Shown piece after piece: positions 5,485 to 8,528 of a DNA stretch of 8,528 nt (positions are counted from its first letter, which is position 1; every line of letters begins with the position of its first letter). The stretch lies in contig DASXXM010000160.1 of assembly GCA_036503065.1 (NCBI GenBank), positions 1 to 8,528 on the forward strand, in the 5' to 3' direction. Origin of the DNA: DATEPR01 sp036503065 (GTDB taxonomy: Bacteria; Actinomycetota; Actinomycetes; Mycobacteriales; Pseudonocardiaceae). The position numbers and the translations under genes are program-made. Under the pieces are notes generated by a model, which worked only from the letters and a program-made list of their open reading frames with translations, had not been told where the DNA came from and did no database searches.

Positions 5485-6807
5485 GTGACCAAGTTGAGTT
5501 CGGACGTGGTGCACCCGCTGGTGCTGGAGCCGGACGGGCCGCTGGACGACCTGGCGTGGCTGGACGAGGCGATCGGTGACGCGCGGGTGGTGGCCATCGG
5601 CGAGAGCGCGCACTACAACCACGAGTTCCTGGTGCTACGCCACCGTTTGCTGCGTTACCTCGTGGAGCGGCACGGATTCGGCGCCTATGCCATGGAGTCC
5701 GGCTTTCCGGAGGGCTGGCGTGCCGACGCCTGGGTCCGGGACGGTGGCCCGGACGAACTCGGCTTCGTCCTGGCCACCGGCATGACCTCACTGATGGGTC
5801 CGTGGGCCGAGATCCGTGACCTGATGGCGTGGCTGCGCCATCACAACCAGAACACCACCCGAAAGGTGGGTTTCTACGGGATCGACCTGCCCGGTTCGGT
5901 GGTGTCCACCCTGCCGGGACTGGAGTTGGTGTTCGACTACCTCGGCGAGGCCGACCCGGAATTCGAGGCCGACCCGGCCATCCGGGACACGGCGGGCGCC
6001 CTTGCCGCGTCGTCCCCGTTCTCCGCGCCAGCGGCCATGGCCGCATACGGCCAACTCGAACAGTCCACAAAGGACAAGTTCACCGGCGGCCTTGCCGGAC
6101 TCGTCGCTCGGCTGGCTGCCCAACGAGTGGAGTACGTCGGTCGGACGTCCCTGGACGCCTACGGGCGGGCGGGCCGCGCGCTGGCCGGGGCGGTCGCGCT
6201 CGACGCGCTGGCCCGTGCCATGGCCGGTGGCGACCGGCAGGCGATGATGAACATGCGGGACGCCGCCATGGCCGACACGATCGAGTGGATTCTGGGGCGG
6301 GAGGAGCGGATCGTGCTGGCCGCGCACAACGGCCACCTCCAGCGCCGGCCGGGCGCGCTGCCCGACATGCCGCCGATGACGCCGCTGGGTATGCACCTGG
6401 CCGAGCGGCTCGGGCGGGACTATGTGGTCATCGGGACGACGGCGGACACCGGCCAGATCCTGACCACCGGGCCGGAGTTCTATGCCGGCACGCTGTTCAG
6501 TCCGTTGCCGCAGGCCAGTCCCGACAGCATCGACGGGCTGATGGCGGCCAGTCACGACAGCCCGTTCGGGGTCGACCTGCGCCGATTGTCCGGCGCGGAC
6601 ACCGCTGCGGTGCGGGCGGCCGGGAGGCAGCGGGTGCTCGCCGATCACTACGGCGATGTGGGCGTGCTGGCCGCGTTCGATGTGCTGGTGCACGTTCCGG
6701 TGCTCACCCCGGCGCACCCGGACGCCGACGCGCTGGCGCACGCGCCTGCTGACGTGCAGGGACCGTTTGCCGCCTACCAACAGTCGTTGACGGCACCCGC
6801 CGAATAG
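5485..6807 (+). CDS. Erythromycin esterase family protein
   Basis: A 440-aa protein of the EreA/EreB superfamily (PF05139 type). The best-known members hydrolyse the lactone ring of 14-membered macrolides in the cytoplasm, but many family members have unknown substrates. The signature VVAIGESAHYNHEF is at 35-48, with E40, H43 and H46 in the active-site GExxH region. YAMESGFPEG is at 68-77 (E71), GFYGIDLPG at 129-137 and LAAHNGHLQRRPG at 278-290 with H281 and H284 in the conserved HNxH-like position. These residues match those proposed for catalysis in EreB. There is no signal peptide. GTG at 5485 is preceded by AGAGG with 7-base spacing. Length (EreA and EreB are about 406-419 aa) is slightly long but intact. 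It is divergent from a regulator with a shared operator, consistent with inducible resistance or detoxification. Macrolide hydrolysis itself is not shown by the sequence. Confidence 0.88.
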   Translation: MTKLSSDVVHPLVLEPDGPLDDLAWLDEAIGDARVVAIGESAHYNHEFLVLRHRLLRYLVERHGFGAYAMESGFPEGWRADAWVRDGGPDELGFVLATGMTSLMGPWAEIRDLMAWLRHHNQNTTRKVGFYGIDLPGSVVSTLPGLELVFDYLGEADPEFEADPAIRDTAGALAASSPFSAPAAMAAYGQLEQSTKDKFTGGLAGLVARLAAQRVEYVGRTSLDAYGRAGRALAGAVALDALARAMAGGDRQAMMNMRDAAMADTIEWILGREERIVLAAHNGHLQRRPGALPDMPPMTPLGMHLAERLGRDYVVIGTTADTGQILTTGPEFYAGTLFSPLPQASPDSIDGLMAASHDSPFGVDLRRLSGADTAAVRAAGRQRVLADHYGDVGVLAAFDVLVHVPVLTPAHPDADALAHAPADVQGPFAAYQQSLTAPAE

Positions 6808-6935
6808 GCCCTGGTTGACGGCGGCCGGCGGTGGTGTGGTCGGGGCCCCCTGGGAAGGCCCGCCACGCAAGATCAGGGCCCTGTTGGGGGTTCACCCGGA
6901 TGTCGCGCGGCGCCGCGGTGGGCAGAGTAGTCACC
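6808..6935. other. Intergenic region upstream of the exported hydrolase gene
   Basis: 128 bp without a gene. It contains TTGACG at 6815-6820, a possible -35 box without a good partner -10, and a perfect 10-bp palindrome CAGGGCCCTG at 6874-6883. The right part of the region can pair with CCCTG at 6848-6852 or GGCCCTG at 6807-6813, so a hairpin terminator for the esterase gene is possible. No strong RBS precedes the ATG at 6936. Confidence 0.3.
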
Positions 6936-8123
6936 ATGAAGATCGTCCGGCGAGCAGCCGTGGGCGCGGTGACCTTCGCGACTACCGCGGCGATCACCAC
7001 CCTCAGCGTGCCGGCCCCAGCCATCACGGCACCAGTCCTGACCACGCTGACGGCATCGAGCAGGGCATCGGTCCAGGCGACGAGCGCGTTGTCGTTGCCT
7101 GGGCTGACCGGGCGGTACGCGGTCGGTCGCAACACTCTGCATCTCGTCGACCCGCAGCGCGTCGATCCCTGGGTGCCGCAGTCCGGGCCGAGACAGTCAA
7201 TGGTGGATGTCTACTACCCAGCCCTTGCCGGCACCGGCGCGCCTGCCCCCTACCTGAGCACCACGGAAGCGGCGGCGTTGATCAACTACGCGGGCCTGTC
7301 CGGGACTCTCGCGCCGACCACCCTCGCCGACACCCACACCTGGACACGCGCCAACGCCGTGCCGTTGCCCGGTCGCTATCCGCTCGTCATGTTGTCCCCT
7401 GGTTTCTCGGTGCCCCGTTACACCCTCACCAGCCTCGCCGAGGACCTGAGCAGCCAGGGATTCGTGGTGGCGACCGTCGATCACGCATACGAGTCGGTGG
7501 CCACCCGGTTCCCCAGCGGCATGCTGCCCTGCGCGGCATGCGAGCAGTACACCGCCGGCAGCATCAGCCAGGAGCAGATCGTCGCCAGCCGTGCTCAGGA
7601 CGTGTCCTTCCTGCTCACCGCACTCACCAGCCCCCACCCGGTATGGCGCTACGCCCGCATCATCAACCCGGCGAAGATCGGCATGGCCGGCCACTCCGTC
7701 GGCGGCGACGCGACTGTGGCCACCATGCTCGCGGACCCACGCATCCTGGCCGGCGTCGACCTGGACGGCCCCATCACCCCACCGGTTCCCGCGACCGGTA
7801 TCGGCCGCCGTCCGGTCCTGTTGGTCGCGGCCGCCGACCCGAGTAGTCCAGACATCCTGCCGACCTGGACCAGCAGTTGGCCGACCCTGGACGGGTGGAG
7901 GCGGTGGCTGACCGTCGCCGGCGCGGACCACTACACCTTCACCGACCTGGACTACCTGGTCAACGCCAGCGGCGTGTTGTCCATTCCGGACGCTCCCCGG
8001 TCGATCGCGATCACCACGACCTACGTCGGCGCGTTCTTCGAACGTCAACTCAACGGGATCCCCGAGCCGCTGCTCGATGGCACCAGCAATGCCTTTCCCG
8101 AGGTGAGCTTCACCAATCCCTGA
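6936..8123 (+). CDS. Exported alpha/beta hydrolase, PAF-acetylhydrolase/lipase-like
   Basis: A 395-aa serine hydrolase, probably acting on lipid or other esters outside the cytoplasm. Residues 1-32 look like a signal peptide: MKIVRR, then a hydrophobic Ala/Thr/Val-rich stretch, with a likely cleavage near APAITA (27-32). The paired arginines alone do not make a convincing Tat motif. The oxyanion-hole strand is VMLSPGF (151-157). The nucleophile elbow is GHSVGG (252-257) with S254. D277 in DLDGP, 23 residues later, and H332 in ADHYTFTDL (330-338) complete a triad with the spacing and local motifs of PAF acetylhydrolases. C199 and C202 form a CAAC motif that may be a disulfide. ATG at 6936 was chosen because the frame, open to 6831, only gains signal-peptide character there; the RBS is weak. 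The gap from the esterase gene suggests its own promoter. Substrate unknown. Confidence 0.85.
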   Translation: MKIVRRAAVGAVTFATTAAITTLSVPAPAITAPVLTTLTASSRASVQATSALSLPGLTGRYAVGRNTLHLVDPQRVDPWVPQSGPRQSMVDVYYPALAGTGAPAPYLSTTEAAALINYAGLSGTLAPTTLADTHTWTRANAVPLPGRYPLVMLSPGFSVPRYTLTSLAEDLSSQGFVVATVDHAYESVATRFPSGMLPCAACEQYTAGSISQEQIVASRAQDVSFLLTALTSPHPVWRYARIINPAKIGMAGHSVGGDATVATMLADPRILAGVDLDGPITPPVPATGIGRRPVLLVAAADPSSPDILPTWTSSWPTLDGWRRWLTVAGADHYTFTDLDYLVNASGVLSIPDAPRSIAITTTYVGAFFERQLNGIPEPLLDGTSNAFPEVSFTNP

Positions 8124-8138
8124 CCTGGCTGCTGAGTC

Positions 8139-8155
8139 CGTCCGCGATCAGGACG
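8139..8155. terminator. Possible bidirectional terminator between converging genes
   Basis: CGTCC (8139-8143) pairs with GGACG (8151-8155) around a 7-base loop in the 65-bp gap between the hydrolase stop and the stop of the leftward hypothetical gene. GGCTG near 8128 and CAGCC near 8171 could add an outer stem. There is no T-tract. Position supports a terminator but the stem is short. Confidence 0.3.
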
Positions 8156-8188
8156 CGTACCGCCCGAGTCAGCCATTGGACACCACCT

Positions 8189-8524
8189 TTACTCGCCTGC
8201 GATCACCTTGACGCCCGGTTCCGACTTCGTAACCACCTCGCGGTCTGACTTGTCGCCACCGGGCGGTGAGGTCCGCACAATGCTCAGAGACAGCGTCACA
8301 CCATCGGTTCCGCGCACAGCCAGATCCTTAACCCCGGCAATCGCGGTGTGGCCCGAATTCGTCAGCAGTTCCTGGAAATACTGCTTGAAATCATCCACGG
8401 TCATCAACCGGTTGTGGTATCGCGCGTTGTCGGGCGGCGCGGTCAGCCGCACGGACACTATCTCGGGATGGTCATCGGCCACGATCAGGTCAGCAGCCAG
8501 TTGATCAAAGTCAGGCACACGCAT
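8189..8524 (-). CDS. Hypothetical protein, possibly incomplete at the window edge
   Basis: The frame ends at a TAA (8189-8191) and is open to the window edge. The only visible ATG is at 8522-8524, giving MRVPDFDQLAADLIVADD and 111 residues; with only four bases beyond it, an RBS cannot be seen and the true start may lie outside. The protein is soluble-looking, with a mixed-charge composition, a segment MTVDDFKQYFQELL (41-54), a glycine/beta-rich part (AIAGVKDLAVRGTDGVTLSLSIVR), and a polar tail SPPGGDKSDREVVTKSEPG. No membrane segment, signal peptide or catalytic motif is visible, and I do not recognise the family. Codon use is less GC-extreme than in the GT4 gene (stop TAA, several AT-ending codons). 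It converges on the hydrolase gene. It looks coding because its translation is non-repetitive and globular in composition. Confidence 0.65.
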   Translation of the reverse strand: MRVPDFDQLAADLIVADDHPEIVSVRLTAPPDNARYHNRLMTVDDFKQYFQELLTNSGHTAIAGVKDLAVRGTDGVTLSLSIVRTSPPGGDKSDREVVTKSEPGVKVIAGE

Positions 8525-8528
8525 GGGC

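Noticed and set aside
5424..5597. Longer N-terminus for the winged-helix regulator
   Set aside because: It would run through the operator and into the esterase gene; the added sequence is low-complexity and the domain begins naturally at the ATG at 5423.
4150..5622. 490-codon minus-strand frame across GT4, the regulator and the esterase start
   Set aside because: Extremely Arg/Pro-rich and runs over three supported genes in the wrong frame.
5788..6870. 360-codon minus-strand frame antisense to the esterase
   Set aside because: Shadow of the esterase gene; no RBS or recognisable domain.
6831..6935. Upstream ATG giving the exported hydrolase 35 extra residues
   Set aside because: The signal peptide character begins at the ATG at 6936; the added part has no family likeness and would bury the signal peptide.
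1..8528. CRISPR array, tRNA/rRNA, transposase, integrase or attachment site
   Set aside because: Read for regular repeats, cloverleaf-like elements and recombinase motifs; none were seen, and the few inverted repeats are isolated and short.

Overview
The window is high-GC DNA with strong G/C preference at third codon positions, GTG starts, a 4-bp overlapping start/stop pair and protein families typical of Actinobacteria. The gene content (an F420-type nitroreductase, a methylglucose-lipopolysaccharide-like cluster, an erythromycin-esterase family protein, a secreted PAF-acetylhydrolase-like lipase) fits an actinomycete. My guess is Pseudonocardiales (Amycolatopsis or a relative), judged from protein style only. 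No RNA gene, CRISPR array, insertion sequence or prophage gene was recognised.

Layout. 1-215: 3' end of a deazaflavin (F420)-dependent nitroreductase/quinone reductase family gene. 216-437: non-coding, with two adjacent inverted repeats. 438-680 (-): a small basic hypothetical protein, divergent from the next block. 786-4838: a glucan/lipopolysaccharide cluster made of a SAM methyltransferase, a GH57 alpha-glucan branching enzyme translationally coupled to it (4-bp overlap), and a GT4 glycosyltransferase. These match the order of M. tuberculosis Rv3030-Rv3031-Rv3032, linked to 6-O-methylglucose lipopolysaccharide and glucan synthesis. Between the GH57 and GT4 genes, on the opposite strand, lie two tiny single-pass membrane protein genes (3271-3489 and 3072-3179). 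Their membrane segments and basic juxtamembrane motifs align without gaps, so they look like paralogues. The shorter one (35 aa) overlaps the GH57 3' end and is easily missed.

4878-6807: a divergent pair of a winged-helix (ArsR-like) regulator (-) and an erythromycin esterase family protein (+). They share a 62-bp intergenic region holding a near-perfect 22-bp inverted repeat, which is probably the operator. 6936-8123: an exported alpha/beta hydrolase of the PAF-acetylhydrolase/lipase type. 8189-8524 (-): a hypothetical protein reaching the window edge, with an uncertain start.

The methyltransferase, branching enzyme and glycosyltransferase plausibly build and modify an alpha-1,4-glucan chain in the cytoplasm. 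The regulator/esterase pair looks like a self-contained, locally controlled resistance or detoxification unit. The most unusual item is the pair of antisense mini-membrane proteins embedded in the glucan cluster. I do not see a wholly new defence or mobile system here.
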